64,000 bases of DNA from CF-46 sp963760735 (GTDB lineage: Bacteria > Chloroflexota > Limnocylindria > Limnocylindrales > CSP1-4): the NCBI GenBank assembly GCA_963760735.1, contig CAVXEB010000004.1:310001-374000 (forward strand). Direction: 5' to 3'. The notes under the pieces were generated by a model, which did no database searches, was not told the origin of the DNA, and saw only the letters and a program-made list of their open reading frames with translations. This document shows, one piece after another, positions 9,261 to 19,640 of this stretch. A program made the position numbers and the translations under genes. Position 1 is the stretch's first letter. Every line of letters begins with the position of its first letter.

Positions 9261-9917
9261 ATGCCCAGCGGCAAGGCTCGCTCGTCGCGATCCCGCGGCA
9301 GCGCCCGCAGCCGGGACTCGGGCGCCGTGACGTCCGGAGCACCGCTGCCGATGATCGCCTTCGGCTCCATCTACCTGCGGCCGGCCGAACGCGACGACGT
9401 CCCCCGGTTCGTGACGTGGTTCGGCGACCAGCGGACGACGCGGAATCTCGGCATGCGGAGCCCGATCAGCCTGGCCTACGAGGAGGGCTGGTTCGAGCGG
9501 ATGCTCGAGGCCCACGGCCGCGACCTGTGGCACTTCGTGATCTGTCTCGCGGACGGCGGGCGCCCGATCGGGACGATGGGCCTCCACGATCTCGACATCG
9601 TCAACGGCAGCTCGAGCCTCGGGATCAGCATCGGCGACCCGGCTGACACCGGACACGGCCACGGGACGGACGCCCTGCGAGCCTTGCTCGCGTTCGGGTT
9701 CGGCGAGCTGCGGCTCGAGCGGATCTGGCTCGACGTGTACGCCTACAACGAGCGGGCCCGCCACGTCTACGAGCGTGTCGGGTTCGTCCTGGAGGGGACG
9801 CTCCGGCGGGCGCTGTTCCGCGAGGGGCGGTTCCATGACATCGACCGGATGTCGATCCTGCGGGAGGAGTGGGAGTCCGGCCGGCCGAAGGCCGCTAGCC
9901 GGCGTCGCGGCGGTTGA
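9261..9917 (+). CDS. GNAT-family N-acetyltransferase (RimJ/RimL-like)
   Basis: The product transfers an acetyl group from acetyl-CoA to an amine, in the family that modifies protein N-termini or small molecules. The fold starts at IYLRPAERDDV, with the substrate arm around WFGDQRTTRN. The acetyl-CoA loop region reads DTGHGHGTDAL, and the typical C-terminal strand and helix read NERARHVYERVGFVLEG. The first 30 residues form a basic Ser/Arg-rich tail. ATG at 9351, directly before the fold, is an alternative start. The 9261 start is favoured by the TAGACT box 5 nt upstream. The 3' end overlaps the convergent hypothetical gene by 23 bp. Substrate unknown. Confidence 0.88.
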   Translation: MPSGKARSSRSRGSARSRDSGAVTSGAPLPMIAFGSIYLRPAERDDVPRFVTWFGDQRTTRNLGMRSPISLAYEEGWFERMLEAHGRDLWHFVICLADGGRPIGTMGLHDLDIVNGSSSLGISIGDPADTGHGHGTDALRALLAFGFGELRLERIWLDVYAYNERARHVYERVGFVLEGTLRRALFREGRFHDIDRMSILREEWESGRPKAASRRRGG

Positions 9918-10251
9918 GCTGCTTGAGCAGGCGGTCGACCGCGTCGAGGAACGGCTCGGTGACCTCCTCCGGCAGGGCATCGCGAACGGAATCCTTCGGG
10001 CCATAGGCTGCTCGCGCGCGCATGGCGACCTGGCGGAGGCCGCGCGGCTCGTCGTCGCGCAGGCGATCGGCCATCGGCTCGAAATAGGCGAGCCAGCGGT
10101 CCGTCCCGAGCTCGCGCGCCGCGGCGATGACCCGGTCCGCCTGGCGGGCGGCGACGAGTCCGGCTTCGTCGACCGCCGGCATCTCGTGGCGGAGCGGCCC
10201 GCGAGCGCCGGCCGACCGCGGGATCGTCGTCGGGTGGCCGTCCTCAGGCAT
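9895..10251 (-). CDS. Hypothetical protein (118 aa)
   Basis: I do not recognise this family. The protein is soluble and mostly helical, with charged segments (VAARQADRVIAAARELG, WLAYFEPMADRLRDD) and a C-terminal amphipathic helix (FLDAVDRLLKQLNRR). Its ATG overlaps the stop region of the DUF6941-type gene by 8 nt, so the two are almost certainly co-transcribed and translationally coupled. Its last codons overlap the convergent acetyltransferase. It could be a partner of the DUF6941-type protein. Codon use resembles neighbouring genes, which supports it being real. Confidence 0.65.
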   Translation of the reverse strand: MPEDGHPTTIPRSAGARGPLRHEMPAVDEAGLVAARQADRVIAAARELGTDRWLAYFEPMADRLRDDEPRGLRQVAMRARAAYGPKDSVRDALPEEVTEPFLDAVDRLLKQLNRRDAG

Positions 10252-10648
10252 CCGGCGCCGTGATCAGGAGGGGCAGGCGCTTCCGCTCGGAGCCGTTGAC
10301 CAGGATCCGGAACGAGTAGTCGCCGGGGCTCGCGAAGGTCAGGTTCCAGAGATCGATCGAGAAGGTCAGGACGGCGTCACGGCCGTCGCCGTGGCCGCGC
10401 GCCGTGAGGTTCCCGGTCGCGCCCGCGACCTCGCCACCATCCGGGTCGAGGAGGACGAACCGGATCTCGTGCTCGCGATCCGTCTCGGGCGCTGTCACGA
10501 GCAGGCCCAGCACGAGCGCCAGATGCGCGTGGTGGAGCGGGAAGGTCCGGCCGCCGATCCGCGAGACGCCGCCGCCGAGGACGTGGAACTTCTGCCCCGG
10601 CTGGGTCTCGGCCGCGTCGGCAAGGAAGGCGAACTCGATGTCGGGCAT
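10244..10648 (-). CDS. DUF6941-like protein
   Basis: A 134-residue beta-rich protein starting MPDIEFAFLADAAE, followed by FHVLGGGVSRIGG. It looks like the small uncharacterised family annotated DUF6941; that assignment is from memory of the N-terminal pattern. A later stretch (VLTFSIDLWNLTF, GDYSFRILVNG) suggests a C2-like or immunoglobulin-like beta sandwich. ATG at 10648 is chosen because TACGAT ends 7 nt upstream and no Shine-Dalgarno site exists; an ATG at 10657 is also in frame. It leads a two-gene unit with the 118-residue hypothetical. A LexA-like half-palindrome abuts the promoter (see 10663). Confidence 0.8.
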   Translation of the reverse strand: MPDIEFAFLADAAETQPGQKFHVLGGGVSRIGGRTFPLHHAHLALVLGLLVTAPETDREHEIRFVLLDPDGGEVAGATGNLTARGHGDGRDAVLTFSIDLWNLTFASPGDYSFRILVNGSERKRLPLLITAPDA

Positions 10649-10655
10649 CGCGGTC

Positions 10656-10661
10656 ATCGTA
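10656..10661 (-). promoter_or_regulatory. -10 box of the DUF6941-type operon
   Basis: TACGAT on the minus strand lies 7 nt before the ATG at 10648, with no ribosome-binding site. This is the leaderless arrangement seen at several genes of the window. Confidence 0.35.
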
Positions 10662-10662
10662 T

Positions 10663-10676
10663 CGAACGAGTGTTGC
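10663..10676 (-). promoter_or_regulatory. LexA-like operator next to the DUF6941 promoter
   Basis: Plus-strand CGAACGAGTGTTGC matches 12 of 14 positions of the Gram-positive LexA consensus CGAACRNRYGTTYG. It lies one base upstream of the TACGAT box. It resembles the boxes at uvrA and uvrB but is weaker, and its placement relative to -10 differs. Confidence 0.35.
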
Positions 10677-10705
10677 CGGCGGCTCACCGGCCGCCGAGCC
10701 AGCGA

Positions 10706-13765
<3,060 letters not shown>

Positions 13766-13774
13766 GTCGGGTCC

Positions 13775-13780
13775 AGTCTA
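13775..13780 (-). promoter_or_regulatory. -10 box of uvrA
   Basis: TAGACT on the minus strand, 9 nt before the uvrA ATG, implies a 5' leader of at most a few bases. Its upstream edge is exactly 17 nt from the LexA-like box, so the box covers the -35 region. Confidence 0.45.
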
Positions 13781-13797
13781 ATCGACCGGACCGAAAC

Positions 13798-13811
13798 CGT
13801 ACAGGTGTTCT
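13798..13811 (-). promoter_or_regulatory. LexA-like (SOS) operator of uvrA
   Basis: Plus-strand CGTACAGGTGTTCT fits CGAACRNRYGTTYG at 12 of 14 positions. On the transcribed strand it reads AGAACACCTGTACG, close to the uvrB box GGAACATCTGTTCG. It occupies the -35 region, 17 nt from the -10 box, the same spacing as at uvrB. It also overlaps the last codon of the membrane-protein gene upstream. Confidence 0.55.
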
Positions 13812-14178
13812 AGACGTCCGTGACGAGGATGATCGCCGTGTTCGTCCAGGCGCCGAAGATGCCGGCGACGATCGCGACGGCCAGGATGCAGGCGGCGAGC
13901 CGCCCGTGCGACGACCGGCCCTCGCCGCGGACGAGGATCGCGATCACCGCGACGACAAGGCTCAGGGCGGCCACCTTCGTGACCGCGACGAACGGCACGC
14001 CAAGCTCGTTCAGCAGGCCCGCGACGATCGGATTGGCCTCGGCGATGGAGCCGTGCATCGTCACCATCCGGACGAACGTCCCGAGGTCCAGCATCTGGGC
14101 GACCGTGGCGGTCAGGACGGCAAGGACCATGCCGGGATTCTGTCCCGTTCGCCTCGCGATCCCCTCTATCGCCGCCAT
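13810..14178 (-). CDS. Small integral membrane protein
   Basis: The 122-residue product has about three hydrophobic segments: around MVLAVLTATVAQMLDLGTFV, VTKVAALSLVVAVIAILV and ACILAVAIVAGIFGAWTNTA. A conserved-looking EANPIV motif sits between the first two. The pattern (xxEANPI followed by two helices) recalls DUF5658-type membrane proteins of unknown function, but I am not sure. ATG at 14178 is preferred because GAGGG lies 4 nt upstream; an in-frame TTG at 14202 is less likely. It lies directly upstream of uvrA on the same strand, yet uvrA has its own promoter. Confidence 0.75.
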   Translation of the reverse strand: MAAIEGIARRTGQNPGMVLAVLTATVAQMLDLGTFVRMVTMHGSIAEANPIVAGLLNELGVPFVAVTKVAALSLVVAVIAILVRGEGRSSHGRLAACILAVAIVAGIFGAWTNTAIILVTDV

Positions 14179-14367
14179 CGGACCCTCGGAAATCCATGCC
14201 AATTCCGCGTCCCGACCGACCGCGCTCGGCGGCCGCTCCGGGGGCGTTCTCGATGATCTCAGTATTGGTGCGGACCGGAGAAGTGCAATGTGGATCGGTG
14301 CCCTCCGGTGCGCTGCGGCACCGCTATCGGCGGCGCCGCCCGGAGCCGGGCTCTCAGCTGGCCCCGG

Positions 14368-14898
14368 TCACTCGCAGATCAGCCACTTGCCGCCCTCGTT
14401 GACGACCTTGACGTCCTGATTGAGGGCCTGCGTGTTCGACAGCTGGCTCGACATCGCCGCGAGCACCGTCTGGACCGTCGCGTCATCGGCCGGCTGGCCG
14501 TTCGCCGCGAGCATCTGCTTGAGGATCGGCTTGAACTTCTCCGGGTCGACGGTGGTCGTCATGTTCCCGGTGACGTGGACCGTGGCCTCCTTGTCCGTGC
14601 GGCTCGACTCCTTCGTCGCGACGTTGTCGAACTTGATGGAGATCGCGCTCATGAGGCTGTTCAGATCGACGCCGGCACTCGACAGCTGGTCGACGCCGCC
14701 GAAGGCCTCGGCCATCTTGCCCTTCTGGGCCGCGCAGGCGAAGTCGTCGAGCTTGGCCAGGCCGCCCGCCTGGGTCGCATCGAAGGCAGCCTTCACGGCG
14801 CCCGCGGGGTCCGAGCCACCGCCGCCGGCAGCGCCACAGGCGGACAGCACCAGGACGATCGCGGTCAGCAGGACCAGGCGCAGGCGGAACGTGTTCAT
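14368..14898 (-). CDS. Lipoprotein of unknown function
   Basis: The ATG at 14898 has GGGGAGG 9 nt upstream. The N-terminus MNTFRLRLVLLTAIVLVLSAC is a lipoprotein signal peptide with lipobox LSAC. The mature protein (about 155 residues) contains AVKAAFDATQAGGLAKLDDF, a repeated ISIKF/TVHVTGNMTTTV beta pattern, and a C-terminal VVNEGGKWLIC strand. The layout resembles DUF4878-like or NTF2-like lipoproteins that end in a GGKWLI strand; this is only a fold-level impression. Role unknown; cell-surface anchored. Confidence 0.8.
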   Translation of the reverse strand: MNTFRLRLVLLTAIVLVLSACGAAGGGGSDPAGAVKAAFDATQAGGLAKLDDFACAAQKGKMAEAFGGVDQLSSAGVDLNSLMSAISIKFDNVATKESSRTDKEATVHVTGNMTTTVDPEKFKPILKQMLAANGQPADDATVQTVLAAMSSQLSNTQALNQDVKVVNEGGKWLICE

Positions 14899-14985
14899 CG
14901 GTGTGGACCTCCCCATCCTCTCCGAGCGTGGGCTCCGCCCAGTCTAGACGGCGATGCGGGCCGGGACAGGCTCTGCGAGCAACCC

Positions 14986-17361
14986 TCAGCGCCGGCGGGC
15001 GGGTCGCGATCCCGTCCGTCGCCGAACGTTGGGCGTGACCGAGCGATCCCACGTCGGGCGGTCGCGCCAGGCTGCACCGCGGCCCTCGTCGTCGTGCTCG
15101 TCGCGGATCCCGGGCAGCCAGTCGCTGGCGGTGTTGAGGTCCGTCTCGCCGTCGTCGGCGCCGTGCGGGTCGCCATCGAGCGTCTCCGACGGCTCCTCCT
15201 CGGCGGGCAGCACCGTGACGCTGGTGACCTCGAACGCCGGCATCTCGGCGAGCGCGTCGCCGGCGCGGGCGGACCGCTTCCGGTCGGCCGCTCCGACGAG
15301 ACCCGATCCGCGCGAGGACGCCGCGCGCTCGGCGGCCCGCCCGACGACGATCGACTCGTCCTGCTCGAGGACGCGCAGCCGGATCGCCTGGACTTCGTCG
15401 CGGAGGGCGGCGGCTCGCTCGAAGTCCAGCTCGCGGGCCGCCGACCGCATCTCGGTCTCCATCCGGGCGACGAGCTTCTCGATCGCCGCGGTGTTCTCGA
15501 GCGTGAGCGCACGGCCCGCCAGCTCCTGCCGTTCGGACGTGTACACGACCGTCGACTGTGCGACATACCGGAGACGCTCGTTCAGGTCGTGGATCTCCTT
15601 GACGATCGTCGTCGGCTCGATCCCCTTCTCGCGGTTGTAGGCCTCCTGGATGCCGCGCCGGCGGTTCGTCTCCTCGATCGCGGCGGCCATCGACTCCGTC
15701 GTCGTGTCGGCGTACATCACGACCTTCCCGCCGATGTTCCGGGCCGCCCGGCCGATCATCTGGATCAGGGACCAGCTGCTCCGCAGGAAGCCCTCCTTGT
15801 CGGCGTCGAGGATCGCGACGAGGGTCACCTCGGGCAGGTCGATCCCCTCGCGAAGGAGGTTGATGCCGACGAGGACGTCGAAGACGCCGAGCCGCAGGTC
15901 ACGAAGGATCGCGACGCGCTCGAGGGTGTCGACCTCGCTGTGGAGGTACTGGACCTTGACCCCGAGCTCCTTCAGGTAGTCGGCAAGGTCCTCGGCCATC
16001 TTCTTCGTCAGCGTCGTGACGAGCGCCCGCTCGCCCCGTTCCGTCAGCTGGCGGATCTCCTCCATCAGGTCGTCGATCTGCCCGTCGGTGGGGCGGACGT
16101 CGATCCGCGGGTCGACGACGCCGGTCGGCCGGATCAGCTGCTCGACGGTCTGCTGGCTGCGCTCGTGCTCGTACGGCCCAGGCGTCGCCGACATGTGGAC
16201 GACCTGGTTCAGGTGGCCCTCGAACTCGTCGAACGTGAGCGGCCGGTTGTCGAGCGCGGACGGCAGCCGGAACCCGAAATCGACGAGGATCTCCTTCCGC
16301 GTCCGGTCGTTCTTGTACATGCCGACGACCTGAGGGATCGTCATGTGCGACTCGTCGACGACGAGCAGCCAGTCGGGCGGGAAGTAGTCGAGAAGCGTCC
16401 ACGGCCGCGAGCCGGCCTCGCGCCGCGACAGGTGGCGCGAATAGTTCTCGATCCCGGTGCAGAACCCGAGCTCGCGCATCATCTCGAGGTCGAACGTCGT
16501 GCGCTGGCGGAGCCGGGCGCCCTCCAGGACGCGACCCTCCGCCTCGAGCTCGCCGACCCGCTCCTCCATCTCGAGGTCGATGTCGACGATCGCCTCCTTC
16601 ATCTTGTCGGCCGGCGTGACGTAGTGGCTCGCGGGGTAGACGTTGACGTCGCGTCGCTCGGCGAGGAGCTCGCCGGTCAGCGGATCGACCTCGGTGATCC
16701 GCTCGACCTCGTCGCCGAAGAACTCGACCCGGACGAGGGTTTCCTCCGAGGCGGGCTGGAACTCCAGGGTGTCGCCGCGGACGCGGAACCGGGCGCGGCT
16801 CAGCGCCTGATCGTTGCGCTGGTACTGGAGGTCGACGAGCTGCCGGAGGACCGTGTCGCGACGGTACGAGCCGCCCTGGCGGAGGCGGAGGACCGTGGCG
16901 CCGTAGTCGACCGGCGCCCCGAGCCCGTAGATGCAGGAGACCGACGCGACGATGATCACGTCGCGTCGCTCGAAGAGGGCGTGAGTCGCGGCGTGACGCA
17001 GCCGGTCGATCTCGTCGTTCCGCGACGAGTCCTTCTCGATGTACGTGTCGCTGCGAGGCAGGTACGCCTCGGGCTGGTAGTAGTCGAAGTAGCTGACGAA
17101 GTACTCGACCGCGTTGTCCGGGAAGAACTCGCGGAACTCGGAGTACAGCTGGGCGGCCAGGGTCTTGTTGTGAGCGAGGACGAGCGTGGGCTTCTTGTGA
17201 GCCTCGATCGTCCGGGCGATCGTGAAGGTCTTGCCGGTTCCGGTCGCGCCGAGCAGCGTCTGGTGCTTCAGGCCCCGGCCGAGCCCGTCCACGAGGCGAT
17301 CGATCGCCTGCGGCTGGTCGCCGGTGGGCTCGAACGGGGCGACGAGACGGAAGTCGGGCAT
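14986..17361 (-). CDS. uvrB: UvrABC excinuclease subunit B
   Basis: UvrB is the damage-verifying helicase-like core of excision repair. Walker A GATGTGKT is near residue 40, and the beta-hairpin that clamps DNA (YFVSYFDYYQPEAY) is near 90. Helicase motifs DESH, SATPG and INLLREGIDLPEV follow, with the arginine-finger region QMIGRAARN. A UVR domain (about residues 627-665) binds UvrC. The usual length is 660-700. This one is 791 because an acidic then basic low-complexity tail of about 125 residues follows the UVR domain. ATG at 17361 has no Shine-Dalgarno site; TACCAT lies 8 nt upstream and a LexA-like box 17 nt further, so SOS control is likely. Confidence 0.98.
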   Translation of the reverse strand: MPDFRLVAPFEPTGDQPQAIDRLVDGLGRGLKHQTLLGATGTGKTFTIARTIEAHKKPTLVLAHNKTLAAQLYSEFREFFPDNAVEYFVSYFDYYQPEAYLPRSDTYIEKDSSRNDEIDRLRHAATHALFERRDVIIVASVSCIYGLGAPVDYGATVLRLRQGGSYRRDTVLRQLVDLQYQRNDQALSRARFRVRGDTLEFQPASEETLVRVEFFGDEVERITEVDPLTGELLAERRDVNVYPASHYVTPADKMKEAIVDIDLEMEERVGELEAEGRVLEGARLRQRTTFDLEMMRELGFCTGIENYSRHLSRREAGSRPWTLLDYFPPDWLLVVDESHMTIPQVVGMYKNDRTRKEILVDFGFRLPSALDNRPLTFDEFEGHLNQVVHMSATPGPYEHERSQQTVEQLIRPTGVVDPRIDVRPTDGQIDDLMEEIRQLTERGERALVTTLTKKMAEDLADYLKELGVKVQYLHSEVDTLERVAILRDLRLGVFDVLVGINLLREGIDLPEVTLVAILDADKEGFLRSSWSLIQMIGRAARNIGGKVVMYADTTTESMAAAIEETNRRRGIQEAYNREKGIEPTTIVKEIHDLNERLRYVAQSTVVYTSERQELAGRALTLENTAAIEKLVARMETEMRSAARELDFERAAALRDEVQAIRLRVLEQDESIVVGRAAERAASSRGSGLVGAADRKRSARAGDALAEMPAFEVTSVTVLPAEEEPSETLDGDPHGADDGETDLNTASDWLPGIRDEHDDEGRGAAWRDRPTWDRSVTPNVRRRTGSRPARRR

Positions 17362-17369
17362 CGCTCCGA

Positions 17370-17375
17370 ATGGTA
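17370..17375 (-). promoter_or_regulatory. -10 box of uvrB
   Basis: TACCAT on the minus strand ends 8 nt before the uvrB ATG. It is paired with the operator at 17393-17406 at a 17-nt spacing. Confidence 0.45.
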
Positions 17376-17392
17376 GCCGATGCGACGCATTT

Positions 17393-17406
17393 CGAACAGA
17401 TGTTCC
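17393..17406 (-). promoter_or_regulatory. LexA-like (SOS) operator of uvrB
   Basis: Plus-strand CGAACAGATGTTCC matches 13 of 14 positions of CGAACRNRYGTTYG and has the GAAC-4-GTTC dyad. It replaces the -35 element of the uvrB promoter. Its spacing to the -10 box equals that at uvrA. Confidence 0.65.
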
Positions 17407-17623
17407 GGTGCCGGGCGGGCGGGTTCCGGATGGTCGGGTGACCTGCGGCTGGGACGGGGTGGGACGACCGGGCTATACCGACCGCCGGCGCCGCGGACCA
17501 GCATCCCGGTGCACAGCGTCCACACCCCGGTCTCCCCGAGCGGCGGTGTCGGCCACATTGCGACATGACTTGCGGCCACGGGCGGCATACCGCGCCCGGC
17601 GGCTCGCCACGGAAAGGTCGGGC

Positions 17624-18514
17624 ATGGATCTGGAATTCCGGGACGATCGTCGCCGAGGAAAGTTCATCATCGTCATCGGTCTGATCCTGGCCGTGGCCGC
17701 CGGCGGCGGGGCCTTCTTTCTCGTGAACCAGGCCAACCAGCAGGCCGGCCAGGGCGATCTCCAGAAGATCGCGATCGTGGTGGCCGTTCGCGCGATCCCG
17801 GCACGCCAGGCGATCGTCGCCGAGGACGTCGCCGTGCGAGACGTGCCGCTCGACGCGACCAACCAGAACGGCGTCGTGACCGACCCGACCCAGGTCATCG
17901 GCCGGATCCCGGCCGTGACGATCCTCCAGGACCAGCCCGTGACCCAGAACATGCTGGCGTCGTCGCAGGCGGGCGACGAGTTCTCGATCCTCGGACCGGA
18001 CGAATCCGTCGGGCCGGACACGGCAGCGTGGCGCGCGGTGTCGATCACGGTCCCGGATGATCTCGCCGTTGGTGGCGTCCTCAAGGCCGGCGAGACCGTC
18101 GACGTCTTCGTCACGACGGTCGTCAACGTCCCGCAGGATATCGCGCTCCAGGGCAAGTACACGACCGACCGGTCCACGAAGATCGTCTACCAGAACGTCC
18201 TGATCCTGGCTCGCAAGGACGCGTTCTACATCGTCAAGGCGCCGATCGGGATGGCCGAGGAGCTCGCCCATCTGCAGGCGGTCGGAACCGCGACGATGAG
18301 CATGGTCCTCCGCCCCGACACCGACCTCCGACCGGTCGACGCGTCGGCCCTCGGCGAGACGACGAACCGGATCATCCAGAAGTACGGACTGCCGATCCCG
18401 CAGAGCTACCCGGCCGGCAACGGGCCACTCCCGATCCCTCTGCCGATCGCCTCGCCGACCCCGTTCCCGAGCCCGACCGCGCCGGCCCCGTCGGCCAGCC
18501 CGGCGGCGCCCTGA
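17624..18514 (+). CDS. cpaB: Flp pilus assembly protein CpaB/RcpC-like
   Basis: CpaB proteins assist secretin and pilus assembly in the Tad/Flp system. The 296-residue product begins with a short cytoplasmic tail and one membrane anchor (FIIVIGLILAVAAGGGAFFLV). A SAF-like domain follows (VVVAVRAIPARQAIVAEDVAVRDVPL), then the CpaB core with VSITVPDDLAVGGVLKAGETVDVF. It ends in a Pro/Ser/Thr-rich tail. GGAAAGG lies 6 nt before the ATG. It heads a plus-strand run of tadE- and tadG-like genes. The motor ATPase, platform proteins and prepilin are not in the window, so the rest of the system must be elsewhere. Confidence 0.85.
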   Translation: MDLEFRDDRRRGKFIIVIGLILAVAAGGGAFFLVNQANQQAGQGDLQKIAIVVAVRAIPARQAIVAEDVAVRDVPLDATNQNGVVTDPTQVIGRIPAVTILQDQPVTQNMLASSQAGDEFSILGPDESVGPDTAAWRAVSITVPDDLAVGGVLKAGETVDVFVTTVVNVPQDIALQGKYTTDRSTKIVYQNVLILARKDAFYIVKAPIGMAEELAHLQAVGTATMSMVLRPDTDLRPVDASALGETTNRIIQKYGLPIPQSYPAGNGPLPIPLPIASPTPFPSPTAPAPSASPAAP

Positions 18515-18579
18515 TCGGTGCGGGTCGCGGCGAGCGTCGCCCGGCCCGCGTCCGAGGCTCGGCAAGTTGATGCCGGCCA

Positions 18580-18640
18580 CCGGTACCAAAAGGCCAGCCC
18601 GACCCACTTATCGGGGGGTCGGGTTCGACCTAGAGTCGCG
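18580..18640 (+). promoter_or_regulatory. Candidate Tad leader/promoter element, copy 1
   Basis: A 33-nt block (18580-18612) followed 49 nt from its start by CCTAGAGTCG is repeated upstream of the second tadG-like gene with similar spacing. TAGAGT at 18631 could be a -10 box. An 8-bp stem (18598-18605 with 18616-18623) lies between. It begins about 120 nt before the tadE start. Confidence 0.35.
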
Positions 18641-18698
18641 AGACCGGATCATCCGCGCAACGGGTGTCACGGCGCCAGCTGACGAGATCACCCCAACG

Positions 18699-19640
18699 AT
18701 GTCGACCCTCCCGCGCCCGACCAACAACCGGGCCGCTCCGCGACGGCTCGGACTCCGACGCCCGCTCTGGCGCGATCGCTCGCGCGGCCAGGCGATCGTC
18801 GAGCTTGCCGTCATCCTGCCGGTCCTCCTGGTCCTGCTTGCCGCAGGCGCGGACCTCGCCCGGATCTTCCACTCCCAGGTGGCGATCGAGAGCGCGGCTC
18901 GAGCCGGCGCGCTCGAGGCAGCCGCAAACCCGACATCGTTCACGTCCGGTGCGGCCTGCAACGCCGCGACGAACCGGGTCATGTGCGCGGTCCTGACCGA
19001 ATCGAGCGGGTCGTTCTTCTCGATCGCGCCGTCCGACGTCTCTCTCAACTGCACGCCCAGCCCGTGCGCCGAGGGGCTCGGCAACACGGTCGAGATCCGG
19101 GTGGTCGGGCACTTCACGCTCCTCACCCCGATCCTCTCGGTCTTCTTCGGCGGAACGAGCATCGATCTCGCCCAGAGCGCCGCCGCCCAGATCGACGTCC
19201 GCCCGAACATCTCGGGCGCGACGCCTACGCCGACCGGGACGGCAACGCCGACTCCGACCCCGACACCGACCCCGACACCTACTCCAACGCCCACGCCAAC
19301 GGCACCCGGCGCGACGCCGACCCCAACGCCGACCCTGGCGCCGACGCCGACGCCGACCCCCGTCTGCGCCCCGCCGATCGCCGACTTCGTGTTCTCACCG
19401 TCGAGCGGCAAGAAGAAGAAGACCGACTTCCAGTTCACCGACCTGTCGGTGACGACCCTGCCCGACTGCCCGTTGACCTGGTCGTGGAATTTCGGCGACG
19501 GCGCCGGCGCGTCCTCGACCTCGACCATGCAGAACCCCATCCACCAGTACCAGAGCCAGGGCGACTACACGATCACGCTCGTTGTCTCGAACTTCGGCGG
19601 CAATGCGACCCGAACTCGAACCGTGACGGTGACGAATTGA
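18699..19640 (+). CDS. TadE-like pseudopilin with Thr-Pro linker and PKD domain
   Basis: The N-terminal part is TadE-like: a basic stretch, then RGQAIVELAVILPVLLVLLAAGADLARIF, the processed hydrophobic segment of TadE/TadF minor pilins. A Cys-containing pilin-like domain follows to about residue 175. Then comes a (TP)n linker (around 19220-19360) and a C-terminal PKD domain (IADFVFSPSSG, WSWNFGDG, YTITLVVSNFGG). The length of 313 is about twice that of a plain TadE. ATG at 18699 is favoured by fold start, although the ribosome-binding site is weak. The stop overlaps the next gene's TTG in a TTGA arrangement. It is probably an exposed pilus or adhesin component. Confidence 0.8.
   Translation: MSTLPRPTNNRAAPRRLGLRRPLWRDRSRGQAIVELAVILPVLLVLLAAGADLARIFHSQVAIESAARAGALEAAANPTSFTSGAACNAATNRVMCAVLTESSGSFFSIAPSDVSLNCTPSPCAEGLGNTVEIRVVGHFTLLTPILSVFFGGTSIDLAQSAAAQIDVRPNISGATPTPTGTATPTPTPTPTPTPTPTPTPTAPGATPTPTPTLAPTPTPTPVCAPPIADFVFSPSSGKKKKTDFQFTDLSVTTLPDCPLTWSWNFGDGAGASSTSTMQNPIHQYQSQGDYTITLVVSNFGGNATRTRTVTVTN
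19219..19365 (+). repeat. Low-complexity (Thr-Pro)n coding repeat
   Basis: Runs of CCGAC/ACNCC triplets encode a Thr-Pro linker between the pilin-like and PKD domains of the TadE-like protein. Confidence 0.8.

Noticed and set aside
18515..18698. c-di-GMP (GEMM) riboswitch upstream of the Tad genes
   Set aside because: The conserved CACGCACAGGGCAAACC and GGACGCAAAGCC blocks are absent, so the repeated motif there was reported only as a candidate element.
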